From CAWGAJ01 sp963820545 (GTDB lineage: Bacteria > Planctomycetota > Planctomycetia > Pirellulales > Thermoguttaceae): DNA of 64,000 nt. Positions 47,823-57,082 of this stretch are shown here, piece by piece. The stretch is from NCBI GenBank assembly GCA_963820545.1, contig CAWGAJ010000001.1, positions 1,798,001 through 1,862,000 of the forward strand, written 5' to 3'. Under the pieces are notes generated by a model, which was not told the DNA's origin, ran no database searches, and worked only from the letters and a program-made list of their open reading frames with translations. The first letter of the stretch is position 1; each line of letters opens with the position of its first letter. The translations under genes and the position numbers were made by a program.

Positions 47823-48140
47823 GATTTTTCCCCCTGAAGACTGTGTAATTATCTATATAACTAGAAAATTCATCGGAATCGTTTTAATCCGAACTTAACG
47901 CATAGTCTACGCAGCCGGACTCTTCACCAGGGTACTCGTCGGAAAAATCGGAAAAATCGTCAATGTTTTCCAATCTAACCCATTTTACCAACACCAATCA
48001 GCCTGAGATTGTTTTACAAATCTTCGACGAGATCGCATTTCTCAATGCGGATTGCATAATTAGAGAATCGCAAAGAGGTAGGGTGGCATGCTTGCACGCA
48101 CGCGATGTCTAACTTCGCAAGCCTTCGTTCGGGATTACGT
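47823..48140. other. Intergenic region, no gene seen
   Basis: This is mixed-composition DNA between two same-strand exported-protein genes, with a tandem GTCGGAAAAATCGGAAAAAT near 47938-47957. It holds no recognisable RNA gene. Confidence 0.45.
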
Positions 48141-49216
48141 TCAGAAGTCGTACCACAGTCCCATGCCGATTTGCTCTTCGAAGCGGTTAAAGAATTGGCC
48201 TTGATCGCTCAAGCCGTTTACGTATTGCATGCCGAGACGAAAGAGGCGACCGCTTTGTCCGCGCCATTGCCAGCCGGCTTGCACGGTCACGTTTCCGCTG
48301 AAATCGACTTCCTGACGGAGGCGTCCGTTGACGGCTAAAAATGGATGCCCCAGTTCAGCGTAGGTTCGATGGGGCTGTATTCAGCGCCGAATTGGAATGC
48401 CCAGGGTTCGGTACCGCCATCGGTGTAATAGGCGTAATCGGCTTCGGTATATAAGCGGAGATTAGGATTCAGATACAATCCCACGCCCAAAACAAGACAA
48501 TCGCGAGAAAAGTTAATCCGATCAAGTGTGTCATTGCGCACCATATATTCGTCGCCCAGATGAGAACTTAAGTGATAAAAGCCAAATTTCCACTGCCAAG
48601 GGCCTTGACGCATGGTCAGCGGCACCCCGAAACGGAAATCCGCCGTTTCCAAATCCCGGTTTTGATCGAGATTGACTCGGGGAAAGGCGGCCCCTTCAAT
48701 ATCCACCTGTACTCCCTCAGGCCAGGTTACGTCTGTAGTACCGTATCGCAAAATACCCGCTCGGGCACCCAAGGCTACATCCCACATCCAACCGACATCG
48801 CGCACATGGACCCATTGGCTGGCAAAACGTGGTTCTCGGTTTCCAGCCAGATAGGATTTATACAACAATCCGTCAGGCAAAAACTGCCAGGTCCAGGATT
48901 CTTGAAAATACAACGGCTGTTCGGACTCAATTGGAGTAGCGGGAAGAGTATTCGTGCTCGAAAGGGGATTGATACCTGGAGTAGGCAATGTGGTGTTGGG
49001 CTGGTTGGTTTCGGGATAACGCATTGCGCTTGCGTTCACGTCGGCCGAAGTCGTGCCCGGAACAGCTATGCCTGGCAGTGCCACAAAAGAAGTCTTTGAG
49101 GGCGCCGGACTAGCCATCGGTATTGAACTCTGGGCTAACGACCTGGCGGCCGAAGCGCATGATATTGCGAGAACCATATATCCAAAAAAATGTGTGAACG
49201 GGGAATTTCGAGACAT
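48141..49216 (-). CDS. DUF1207 family outer-envelope protein, one frameshift
   Basis: ATG 49216 has GGAGG upstream. A signal peptide (to about SLAQS) is followed by a Pro/Thr-rich stretch and then DUF1207, which looks like a beta-barrel: FLPDGLLYKSYLAGNREPRF, WDVALGARAGILRYG, WQWKFGFYHLSSHLGDEYM. The apparent stop at 48335 comes right after NWGIHF. One extra G in GGGG near 48350 continues it as GHPFLAVNGRLRQEVDFSGN to a natural end MGLWYDF at 48141. The joined length is about 358 aa. The function of DUF1207 is unknown; it is common in planctomycetes. Confidence 0.85.
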
Positions 49217-49489
49217 TGGCGAAAACCTCCGAAAGGATTAAGAAGAGGGGCGTAATATAGCAATCCTCACAGAACGAAGATAGGTCGATTTCTTAAAGTA
49301 TTTAACTCTTTTTGTATCAATCGGTTGCGACAACTGACCACGCCGCTCACATCGATCTTTGGCTGTTAGACAATCAAAATACGGCTAAAATTGTCTGCGC
49401 TTGTTTCCACCTGGAATTAAGCAGGGCTTTGCCTTGCGCTTGATATTTGTTCGCCTGGGAAGACAAACAACGGTCAAAGCAAGCCTCTT

Positions 49490-49594
49490 ATACGCATTCT
49501 AATTTAAGGTAACGCAGCTAGCAGATTTAAAACTCCTCGTTTGTCAATGTCTTACGAATGCTAGCAACGCGCTGTTTTAAATTAGAATGCGTAT
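49490..49594. repeat. ~105-bp inverted-repeat element (MITE-like)
   Basis: The 18-base perfect inverted ends ATACGCATTCTAATTTAA (49490-49507) pair with 49577-49594. Inside them is a second, imperfect layer around GCTAGCAG/TGCTAGCA. The whole can fold into one long hairpin. It lies alone in the 49217-49663 gap, which otherwise shows no gene, and could be a miniature transposable element or encode a structured RNA. Confidence 0.6.
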
Positions 49595-49663
49595 TAAACT
49601 GTTTGATCCCGCTTGAAAGCGGAAAAATGTGAATTGTCATTCACAACGAAAGGCATTTAAACC

Positions 49664-49972
49664 ATGGTCTTATTAGAATTCAGCATCTTCCCCCTAGACA
49701 AGGGGGAAAGCTTGAGTAGCTACGTTGCCCGGAGCTTGGATATTATCGATCGCAGCGGTCTGGATTACCGCGTGCACGCCATGGGCACCGAGATTGAAGG
49801 GGAATTCGACGCGGTGATGAACGTGGTGCGCGATTGTTTTCAGGCCATGGCCGCAGACTGCAACCGCATTGAGTGTTCCCTTAAACTTGACTACCGCAAA
49901 GGACATCGCGGCCGGATTCAGTCCAAGATTGACAGCGTCCAGCAAAAACTCGGCCGGCCGCTAAAGAAGTAG
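49664..49972 (+). CDS. MTH1187/YkoF-type thiamine-binding protein (102 aa)
   Basis: This is a small alpha/beta protein of the PF01910 family: LEFSIFPLDKGESLSSYVAR, then YRVHAMGTEIEGEFDAVMNV and VRDCFQAM. Family members bind thiamine or hydroxymethylpyrimidine in a ferredoxin-like tetramer. No thiamine biosynthetic gene or riboswitch is seen beside it. It lies 76 bases ahead of glcD on the same strand and may share a transcript. Confidence 0.88.
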   Translation: MVLLEFSIFPLDKGESLSSYVARSLDIIDRSGLDYRVHAMGTEIEGEFDAVMNVVRDCFQAMAADCNRIECSLKLDYRKGHRGRIQSKIDSVQQKLGRPLKK

Positions 49973-50048
49973 CTGCGCTCCCTTAGCAGGGAGCTATAAT
50001 TACGAATAAGCATTTCTCCATCGAAATTAGCGTATTGCAGCCACGACC

Positions 50049-51488
50049 GTGCACCATTCTCCATTGGTTAAAGAGTTGCGAGCCCAGTTCGGCGCCGAGA
50101 ACGTGATCTCAGCCCCCTCAGAGCTGGCGGTCTACGACTGCGACGCCTTCACCGCAAAGCGCAATCCGCCGGAAGCGGTCGTCTTTCCGCGATCCACGGA
50201 GCAAGTCGCGGCCGCGCTGAAAATCGCCAACCGCCACGGCGTGGCGATCGTGCCTCGCGGGGCGGGCACTGGTCTGGCCGGCGCATGTCTGCCTCTGGGA
50301 CGCAGCCTGGTGCTGATGCTCACGCGCATGAATCGCGTGCTGGAAATAAGTCTCCGTGATCGCTGGGCCGTGGTCGAGGCAGGCGTTTCCAATAAGCAGC
50401 TTAGCAAAGCGCTGGCGGGCGCCGGTTGCTGCTTCGCTCCCGATCCATCCGAGCAAGGCGCCAGCACTATCGGCGGCAACGTGGCCGCCAATGCCGGCGG
50501 ACCGCACTCGCTAAAATACGGCACGACCGTCAATCACGTGTTCGGTCTGGAAGCGGTCTTAAGCGATGGATCGATCGCACAACTGGGTCCGCTTGACGAT
50601 CCGGCAGGTCTCGATCTCGTAGGACTGCTTGTGGGCAGCGAGGGGACATTAGGCGTCGTGACCAAGGTTTGGGTGCGGCTGACGACTGTTCCAGAGGACT
50701 ATCGAGCAGTGCAGGCGACGTTCGATTCCGTCGATGATGCCCTGAACGCCGCGACACAGATCATTTCCGCGGGCATTATTCCCACAATCATGGAACTGAT
50801 CGATCAAGATTTGCTGACTCTGGCGCAAGAGGCCGTTGCGCTGGATTTTCCTCACAAGATTGGGACCGTGCTGCTGATTGAGTTCGACGGCCCCACGCCA
50901 GGACTTGATCGGCAAGGGGATCAAATCATCGCGATATGCAAAAACAACAAGTCAAATCATTTGCAGCAATCGTCTCTCGGAAAGCAGGGTGCGTCATTAT
51001 GGAAATATCACAAATCCGTAGTGGGAGCCATTGGACGCCTGAGTTCCGGTTATTTGATCGCAGACGTGGTGGTGCCCCGCAGCCGATTGCCGTTTATGTT
51101 GTGCAAGATTGCTGAAATCGGCCGGAAACACGAAGTGCCGATTGTCAGCCTGGCTTGTATCGGCGACGGCAGCTTGTATCCGATCATGCTCTTTGACCAG
51201 CGCAATCCGGCGAGCGCACAGCGGGCCTTGGCCGCCGGCGGCGAATTACTCGCCGAGAGTATTGCCTGCGGCGGCAGCCTGAGCGCCGAACACGGCATCG
51301 GCGTGCAAAAGCTTGATTTCATGTCGCGGCTATTTAAGCCCGTCGATCTTCGAGCCATGCAGGAAGTGCGATATTCATTTGATCCCCTCGGACGCTTCAA
51401 TCCAGGGAAACTGCTCCCGCCAGAAACCGGCCGTAACGATGAAAATCGCCAGGCAAGCGCCAGCGACGCGGAGAAAGTTATTCCATGA
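50049..51488 (+). CDS. glcD: Glycolate oxidase FAD-linked subunit GlcD
   Basis: A GTG start at 50049 gives 479 aa. The FAD-binding PCMH domain is clear: VVFPRSTEQVAAALKIANRH, IVPRGAGTGLAGACLPLGRS, and DPSEQGASTIGGNVAANAGG. The C-terminal FAD-oxidase domain ends SLSAEHGIGVQKLDFM with the usual GxxHGxG-like histidine. It oxidises glycolate (or lactate) to the 2-oxo acid, with GlcE and GlcF, passing electrons to the quinone pool. The stop overlaps the glcE start (ATGA). Confidence 0.95.
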   Translation: MHHSPLVKELRAQFGAENVISAPSELAVYDCDAFTAKRNPPEAVVFPRSTEQVAAALKIANRHGVAIVPRGAGTGLAGACLPLGRSLVLMLTRMNRVLEISLRDRWAVVEAGVSNKQLSKALAGAGCCFAPDPSEQGASTIGGNVAANAGGPHSLKYGTTVNHVFGLEAVLSDGSIAQLGPLDDPAGLDLVGLLVGSEGTLGVVTKVWVRLTTVPEDYRAVQATFDSVDDALNAATQIISAGIIPTIMELIDQDLLTLAQEAVALDFPHKIGTVLLIEFDGPTPGLDRQGDQIIAICKNNKSNHLQQSSLGKQGASLWKYHKSVVGAIGRLSSGYLIADVVVPRSRLPFMLCKIAEIGRKHEVPIVSLACIGDGSLYPIMLFDQRNPASAQRALAAGGELLAESIACGGSLSAEHGIGVQKLDFMSRLFKPVDLRAMQEVRYSFDPLGRFNPGKLLPPETGRNDENRQASASDAEKVIP

Positions 51489-52783
51489 CAACTCCTGAGG
51501 AATTTCTTCCCCTGACGAAAACCCTCACACCGGCCGATCAGGCTGCCGTGGCCGAAGCGGTGCGGGTTGCCGGCGAGGAGAAAACGGCGGTGTATGCGCT
51601 CGGCGGTGGCACTGGGCTGGATTACGGCGCGTTGCCGACCTTGCCGGGAGTGGGATTGTCGCTGGAAAAACTCAATCGACTGATCGAATATCAGCCCGAC
51701 GACTTGATGATTACCGTCGAAGCCGGCATGACCATGGCCGAACTTTCTAAAATCCTGGTCAAAAAGCGGCAAAGGCTGCCGCTCGACGTGGCCCTGCCCG
51801 ATCGGGCGACCATCGGCGGCATCGCGGCGACCAGTGCGGCCGGACCGCGCCAATTCGCTTCTGGAACAATGCGCGATTACGTGCTGGGCTTTATTGCCGT
51901 GGACGGTCGAGGGACGATCTTTTCCGGCGGCGGTCGAGTGCTGAAAAACGCCGCGGGCTACAACATGGGCCGGCTGATGGTCGGTTCCTTGGGTACATTG
52001 GGCATCATTACTCAAGTAACGCTTCTGGTCCGTCCCTTGCCGGAAATGTCGGCCTTGGCGGCCTGCGATCTGCCGGATCTTGAAATGACGGAAAAACTTC
52101 TTGCCGAGCTGATGCTCAGCCCAATCCGGCCGGCGGCCGTGGAACTCACTCGGGGACCCAACCGGCACGACAATCCCGTGCTGGAGTCGATGCCCGCAGC
52201 CAGCGCGGCCCGACTGTATGTAGGTTTTGAAGGCGCCGCCGTCGAAGTGCAGTGGATGCTCGATAGCCTGCGAAACAAGTGGCAGGCAACAGGCATCACC
52301 TCGCCGATGACCGTAACCGACGCCTCGGCCAAGCTGCTTTGGGACTGGCTCATAGATTTTCCCGCCGAGGTTCAGATCAGCGTCCGGCCCGGCGCAGTGA
52401 CAAAGATGATCGGCGCGCTGGTTTCGCTTGATCCGCAGTGCACCATTCAGGCCCATGCCGGCAACGGTATTTTGCGGGTAATATTTTCCCCTGGGAAACA
52501 TCTACCACAAGACGATGCCAAAGTGGAAATCCATGCCGTCAGCGGCCCGGAAAGCGTCGAGGACATAACACAAGATTCGTTTAAATATTTTCTGCGGCAC
52601 AAACTGCGACCTTTGGCCGAAGCCCACGACGCCAAGCTGGTTGTATTGAAAAATCGCCCGGGAGAAACTCTAACCACCGACGACGTTTGGGGGCCCAGAG
52701 GCCCGGGTTTCGTCGTGATGCAATCGCTCAAGGACCGTTTTGATCCCGCTGGCATCCTGAATCCCGGCCGCTTTATATTTTGA
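51485..52783 (+). CDS. glcE: Glycolate oxidase FAD-binding subunit GlcE
   Basis: The ATG at 51485 overlaps the glcD stop by 4 bases, so the two are translationally coupled. The length of 432 aa is typical. A single PCMH-type FAD-binding domain shows VYALGGGTGLDYGALP, PDDLMITVEAGMTMAELSKI, PDRATIGGIAATSAAGPRQF and GRVLKNAAGYNMGRLMVGSL. It acts as the second flavin-binding subunit of the GlcDEF complex. glcF follows 35 bases later. Confidence 0.95.
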   Translation: MTTPEEFLPLTKTLTPADQAAVAEAVRVAGEEKTAVYALGGGTGLDYGALPTLPGVGLSLEKLNRLIEYQPDDLMITVEAGMTMAELSKILVKKRQRLPLDVALPDRATIGGIAATSAAGPRQFASGTMRDYVLGFIAVDGRGTIFSGGGRVLKNAAGYNMGRLMVGSLGTLGIITQVTLLVRPLPEMSALAACDLPDLEMTEKLLAELMLSPIRPAAVELTRGPNRHDNPVLESMPAASAARLYVGFEGAAVEVQWMLDSLRNKWQATGITSPMTVTDASAKLLWDWLIDFPAEVQISVRPGAVTKMIGALVSLDPQCTIQAHAGNGILRVIFSPGKHLPQDDAKVEIHAVSGPESVEDITQDSFKYFLRHKLRPLAEAHDAKLVVLKNRPGETLTTDDVWGPRGPGFVVMQSLKDRFDPAGILNPGRFIF

Positions 52784-52818
52784 CGACTCAGGCACAAGTA
52801 TTTATATTGACATAAGCC

Positions 52819-54172
52819 ATGCAAACCTTAACAGACAATCAGAATCGCGGGGAAAACGGCTGGCTGAATTCTGTCCACGCCGGCGCCGGGGAGTCCGCAG
52901 GTGAGCAAAATCTTGCCGCGGCCATCAATTCTGAGTTATTCTTGCGCTGCATCCATTGCGGGCTGTGCACGTCGAGTTGTCCGACGTTCCTTGAACTGGG
53001 CGATGAAAACGACGGCCCCCGCGGCCGGATCCAGATCATGCGCATGCTGTCCGAGGGCTCCCGGCAATTGACCGAGCGGATGCGCCGCCACTTAAAACTC
53101 TGCCTCGACTGTCGTGGGTGCGAAACCGCTTGTCCCTCGGGCGTGCAATACGGCCAGTTGATCGAGCCCATGCGCCTGGCCATGGCACAGGCCGAAACCA
53201 GGATCGAACAGCACTACGACTGGTTCCGCGAAATCGCTGTGCTGCGGCTGTTTCCATATCCCGAGCGCATGCGACGGCTGCTTTTGCCGCTGCGGTTCTT
53301 GCAGCACGTGGGACTTTTTGATCTGGCCGAGCGCTTGGGATTGCTGAAACTCGTTCCCGGCCGATTGGGGCGCATGATCCGACTTTTGCCGCCGCCCATA
53401 AGGCAGGGCCCGAAATTGCCCAAATTCCTTCCCGCCGTGGGACGCAAACGCGCCGGGTGGCTTTTTTTCTGGGCTGTATCGCCGATGTATTGTTCCGTAA
53501 CGTGCATTGGGCCACGCTCAGGGTGTTGCAGCAGAACGGCTGCGACGTGTTCATTCCGGCCGAGCAAGGCTGCTGCGGGGCGCTCCTTTTCATGCCGGCA
53601 ACAGCCGCGGCGCCCGGCAAATGGCCGACGCCAATCTCATCGCCTTTGAACTGGACCGCTACGACGCCATTGTGGTCAATCAGGCCGGTTGCGGGGCGAT
53701 GCTCAAGCAATATGGATCGCATTGGCAGGATGGTTTGCAGCCGCACCGGGAAAAATTCGCCGCCAAGGTGAAAGACGTGCACGAACTGCTCGACGACCTG
53801 GGACTCGTGCCGCCCAGCGGCCGGATTGATGCCGTGGCAACTTATCACGATGCCTGCCATCTGGCCCACGCCCAGGGCATCATTGACGCGCCGCGGCGGC
53901 TTTTGGCCAAGATCCCCGGCCTGGAATTGCGCGAACTTACGGAGTCGGATATCTGCTGCGGCATGGCCGGCGCCTATGGTCTACAAGAGGCCGCAATGGC
54001 CGATCGACTCGGCTGCCGCAAAATCCAAAACATCCTTAGCACCGGCGCATCGATCGTGCTGGCCGCCGATCCCGGCTGCCTCTTACACATCCAACACCAG
54101 GTGCGCGAGCACAATCACCCGGTTAAGGTCCTGCACACCATGGAACTGCTGGACATGAGCTATAGGGGATAG
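52819..54172 (+). CDS. glcF: Glycolate oxidase iron-sulfur subunit GlcF, two frameshifts
   Basis: Two 4Fe-4S motifs (CIHCGLCTSSCP and CLDCRGCETACP) are followed by two CCG domains (GCCGALLF, QAGCGAMLKQYG, HDACHLAHAQGI and CCGMAGAYG), which bind the catalytic or hetero-disulfide-like clusters. The frame breaks at about 53450 (CGCCGGG, one C missing; then VAFFLGCIADVLF continues) and at about 53592 (TTTTC, one C missing; then HAGNSRGARQMADANLI continues). Restoring both bases gives a normal protein of about 450 aa. Because glcD and glcE are intact, these look like sequencing errors. Confidence 0.9.
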
Positions 54173-55088
54173 TGAATTAGTGGGCAGTCCGCCGAAGGCG
54201 GAGTGGACAGTGGGCAGGGTTCAGGGTTCAGGAGATTCAGGGTTCAGCACAGGCCACACACCTCGTTCCTATGCTCTGCCTGGGAACGCTTATTGTTCAA
54301 GAAAGGGGATTATTTGGAGGGGGGTTTTGGAATTTTCGGTCTACTATAGAGAGTTCTTGTTTTTTGGCCAAAATGGAGCGGTGTAAGGGATTGGAAAATA
54401 AGGAGTTGCGGCGACGGTTTTGGCCACTCCGAAGTAGTAGAAAAACATATTTTGTATTTTGGAGTGAGCGATACGCGCAACTGGCTTGCAGCAGAACAGT
54501 TGGAATTATTGGACAGAGAAAGTTTCGGGATGAATTATTGGGGAAAAATGAATAAAGTCGCAAGTTACAGGTTTAAAGTTTTCAGTAAAAAGTAACTGGT
54601 TGCAGTGTAAAGAGATGCAACGGGCGCGAGGTGTAAACACACCTAGAAAAAGTGCGCGCTAGTAAGTTGATCATCATTTGTTTTTTGTGGTTTTTTGGCG
54701 ATTTTTCAGTCGTTTTTAGTGTCGTGAAAAAGGGCATTTGTTGGATACTAGGCTGTAGGCTGGAGACTATAGACTGGAGGAAAGTTGTCAGCGTCAGGGG
54801 AAATAAAAAGTGGGCAGTGGGCGGTGGACGGTGTATGGTGTACAATCGCCAGAAATACACTGCTGGGCGAGCCGAGGCCATCCGGGAATTCATTTACAAA
54901 TAAAACGTGTTTTACGAGGTTTATTAGATTCACTGTCTTAACATAAAAATTGCACAGCTAGCATAAGTGTAAAAACCTCTGACTGTGCTTGAAGTTATGA
55001 GTTTCTTAATTCCCGGACACCCTCGGGCGAGCCAGCAGTGGCACCAGGCGGTCGGCCTTCGAAACTTCGCAAACTACCAAAATGAGTA
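54173..55088. other. Repeat-rich region without a clear gene
   Basis: The first 120 bases are word repeats (CAGGGTTCAG three times; GTGGACAGTGGGCAG). From about 54350 to 54593 one frame stays open for 81 codons (SDTRNWLAAEQLELLDRESF near its end) but has no good start and is not recognised. 54740-54840 holds GGCTGTAGGCTGGAGACT and GTGGGCAGTGGGCGGTGG word repeats. The AT content rises around 54650-54720. I see no RNA gene. Confidence 0.5.
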
Positions 55089-55769
55089 TTGTGTCCCCCG
55101 AATTGCCCCCTGTTCACCTGCCAGGAATGGGACTCCTTCGCGGGCCTTTATTACTACGACGCCCGCTGGTACGACTCGGTAACCGGAAGATTCTGGAGCC
55201 AAGATCCGAAAGAGTTTGGTGCCGACGATGCGAATCTGTATCGGTATGTGGGGAATGATCCGACGGATAAGACGGATCCGAGGGGATTGGATGATTTTGG
55301 GTTCCGATCGCCACCGGCAGTATCTTGGGATCCGGGATGGCATCCAGAGCCACCATGCCCCAAGTGCGGTGCCACAGACACAACTAACACGAAGTATTGG
55401 GATTTGTATTTTTCTGGTATGGGGGCCGATGGCAAACCACTCTGGGCAGATCAGCTTGTGGGTGGTAAGAGTTCGGAAGGAGACGCCATACAACGATGCC
55501 AGAATGCGAACGTGACATGTCCCCCAGGTTATAATTGGTTATGCACCGGTATTGTCGGCGGATTCCCTGTCGGAAATAGGGGTAATAGTAATATTCGAGT
55601 GCCAGTTATTTATTCTCAAGCTACAGGAGCATGCGTAAAGTGCGAGGGATCATGTCCCGCGGGTGAGGTCTGTGGGGTAACCTCTAGTTTTACTGTTTGG
55701 GATCAACTCGGGTGTGGGATACCCCGTAAACAATTATTTGAAGAATGTAAATGCGGAACGCATGACTAA
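55089..55769 (+). CDS. Orphan Rhs C-terminus (core end plus variable Cys-rich domain, 226 aa)
   Basis: The frame opens with the end of an Rhs-associated core: EWDSFAGLYYYDARWYDSVT, GRFWSQDPKEFGADDANLYR, YVGNDPTDKTDPRG. The ~150 residues after the core boundary form a variable domain with 13 Cys (CPKCG, CVKCEGSCPAGEVCGV, CKCGTHD). In complete Rhs proteins this position carries a toxin. The thousand or more residues of YD repeats that should precede it are missing, since an in-frame stop lies just upstream of 55089. It is thus an orphan tip or the wreck of a gene. Similarity of the tip to a known toxin cannot be judged here. Confidence 0.8.
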   Translation: MCPPNCPLFTCQEWDSFAGLYYYDARWYDSVTGRFWSQDPKEFGADDANLYRYVGNDPTDKTDPRGLDDFGFRSPPAVSWDPGWHPEPPCPKCGATDTTNTKYWDLYFSGMGADGKPLWADQLVGGKSSEGDAIQRCQNANVTCPPGYNWLCTGIVGGFPVGNRGNSNIRVPVIYSQATGACVKCEGSCPAGEVCGVTSSFTVWDQLGCGIPRKQLFEECKCGTHD

Positions 55770-55786
55770 TATTCCGGTCAATTCGT

Positions 55787-56290
55787 ATGAAAACATGGAT
55801 TTTAGTTTTTGCCTCACTGATTTTCGTTCTGGTAGGCACTGGGCTTCAGTTGTACGTATCTGCCACACTTAGCACGGGGGGATGGGGAAGGCTTTGGAAA
55901 AAAGAATGTACTATATGCGGAGCCTTTCAAATGTACACAGACGGAATCTTTTATGATTGGCAATACATTCCCATCCTAACGCCGGTAGAATCTTTTAGAC
56001 GCCCGGGGCGTACCGATTGCCCACATGAATGGCAATGGACAGGAAGTCTCTTTCATACTATCCCATCAATACGTTGCGTATTTAGTAAAAGTAGCAGCCC
56101 TTTTAGTGAAATTGCTCCTGCTATCGGATGGTTTGCTCTTCTCATACTATTAAGCAACATTTGTTTTTTACTCGGCCTAGTAATATCGCTTTGGTGTGGG
56201 GTTTTTTATTGTCTGTCACGCTCACAATTTTCGCGGGTGGCCCCGATAGATTTTTTGTTATCGGGGTGCCGCAGGCACAAGAGGCATTAG
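55787..56290 (+). CDS. Small membrane protein after the Rhs tip, possible immunity protein (167 aa)
   Basis: ATG 55787 lies 17 bases after the Rhs stop. There is an N-terminal hydrophobic helix (TWILVFASLIFVLVGTGLQL), an outer loop of about 90 residues with six Cys/Trp-rich positions (WKKECTICGAF, RPGRTDCPHEWQW), and a C-terminal pair of helices (IGWFALLILLSNICFLLGLV). A small membrane protein directly behind an Rhs tip is often the cognate immunity protein, but no family is recognised. GC content is lower than in surrounding housekeeping genes, which suggests transfer. Confidence 0.6.
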   Translation: MKTWILVFASLIFVLVGTGLQLYVSATLSTGGWGRLWKKECTICGAFQMYTDGIFYDWQYIPILTPVESFRRPGRTDCPHEWQWTGSLFHTIPSIRCVFSKSSSPFSEIAPAIGWFALLILLSNICFLLGLVISLWCGVFYCLSRSQFSRVAPIDFLLSGCRRHKRH

Positions 56291-56309
56291 GGGGGTATTC
56301 CGTGAATTA

Positions 56310-56356
56310 GGGACGGAAAAGGGACGGAAAAGGGGACGGGACGGAAAAGGGGACAT
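56310..56356. repeat. GGGACGGAAAAG tandem repeat
   Basis: Four imperfect reiterations of GGGACGGAAAAGG end in GGGGACATCAC. I recall this word flanking REP-associated transposase genes in planctomycetes, but no transposase is present here. Confidence 0.7.
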
Positions 56357-56408
56357 CACTGATTTTCGGGGAGAGAAAGAGCGGACAGGCAATTCCGAGT
56401 GAGGACTG

Positions 56409-56549
56409 ATGGTCGCGATTGCCAGATACTACGACCGTTTTGGCCGGGTGGTGGATCAAATCTGGAGCGACTACGGCGGCAGGGTGGCACGGATGAAAGG
56501 GGCTGAGGTTGTGTGGCACTGGCTTTGCCAGTGCTTTGGGCTTCCTTGA
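56409..56549 (+). pseudogene. Rhs/YD-repeat remnant
   Basis: The 46-codon frame reads VAIARYYDRFGRVVDQIWSD near its start, which matches the YD-repeat consensus (YDxxGRV). It then runs into the CACTGGCTTTGCCAGTG repeat and stops. YD repeats should precede an Rhs core, but this piece lies 1.3 kb downstream of one, so it is probably what is left of another Rhs gene. Confidence 0.5.
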
Positions 56550-56696
56550 CGTTCCATCGTGTTGTGGATAGAAGTAGGCAGTAGCACATCGAAAGATGGT
56601 GCGGCAGTGCTTCGATGTAATAGTCATTCACGGTTTACCCGAAGAAGCCGTTTCCTGATAAATTCCGACGGAAGCACTGGCAAAGCCAGTGGCACA
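56512..56696. repeat. 185-bp element with 25-bp inverted ends
   Basis: TGTGGCACTGGCTTTGCCAG plus TGCTT at 56512-56536 is the exact reverse complement of 56672-56696. Each end is itself a hairpin (CACTGGC TTT GCCAGTG). The interior carries no gene. The form is that of a miniature mobile or REP doublet. Confidence 0.8.
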
Positions 56697-56752
56697 CTTC
56701 GACAATGCCATCATGCCGTGGAGCATGGCACCCGTGTGCGATAAATTGTATA

Positions 56753-56978
56753 TTCTCTCCCTCCCCCGGCGCTGAAGCGGCGGGGGAGGGAGAGTGGGGA
56801 AAATAAATTATTTCGCAACTTCTTACCCGTGCTAAAGCACGGGCCTAATACCGCCTGCGGCGGTCAAAGGCCGTAAACGGCCTTCATAATCTTTGTGGGA
56901 CTACAAGCCGCGACCGACCAACCTTCGGTTGGTGCCCGTCGCGGCTATATGTCGGAAGCACCGGACGCAAGCGTCCGG
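56753..56978. repeat. Cluster of five REP-like hairpins
   Basis: In order: TCTCCCTCCCCCG (56755-56767) pairs with 56781-56793; CCCGTGCTAAAGCACGGG is at 56826-56843; AAGGCCGTAAACGGCCTT is at 56867-56884; a nested stem of GCCGCGAC/GTCGCGGC (56907-56945) surrounds ACCAACCTTCGGTTGGT; and CCGGACGCAAGCGTCCGG is at 56961-56978. Each has a tri- to tetra-nucleotide loop and little sequence relation to the others. Confidence 0.85.
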
Positions 56979-57082
56979 GCTAAACGGGAAAAAATCCCAA
57001 TTTCCGAATCACTTATAAGATGTATACTATAGGCTAGAGGTTAGAGATTTTGATGTAATTCTGATACTCCGGAGTAAATGTC

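Noticed and set aside
51050..52501. A 483-codon open frame antisense to glcD/glcE
   Set aside because: The plus strand encodes recognisable GlcD and GlcE with an ATGA overlap. The antisense product has no family features.
54297..54593. An AT-rich stretch open in several frames after glcF
   Set aside because: No frame has a convincing start, ribosome-binding site or recognisable motif. It is described as a gap instead.
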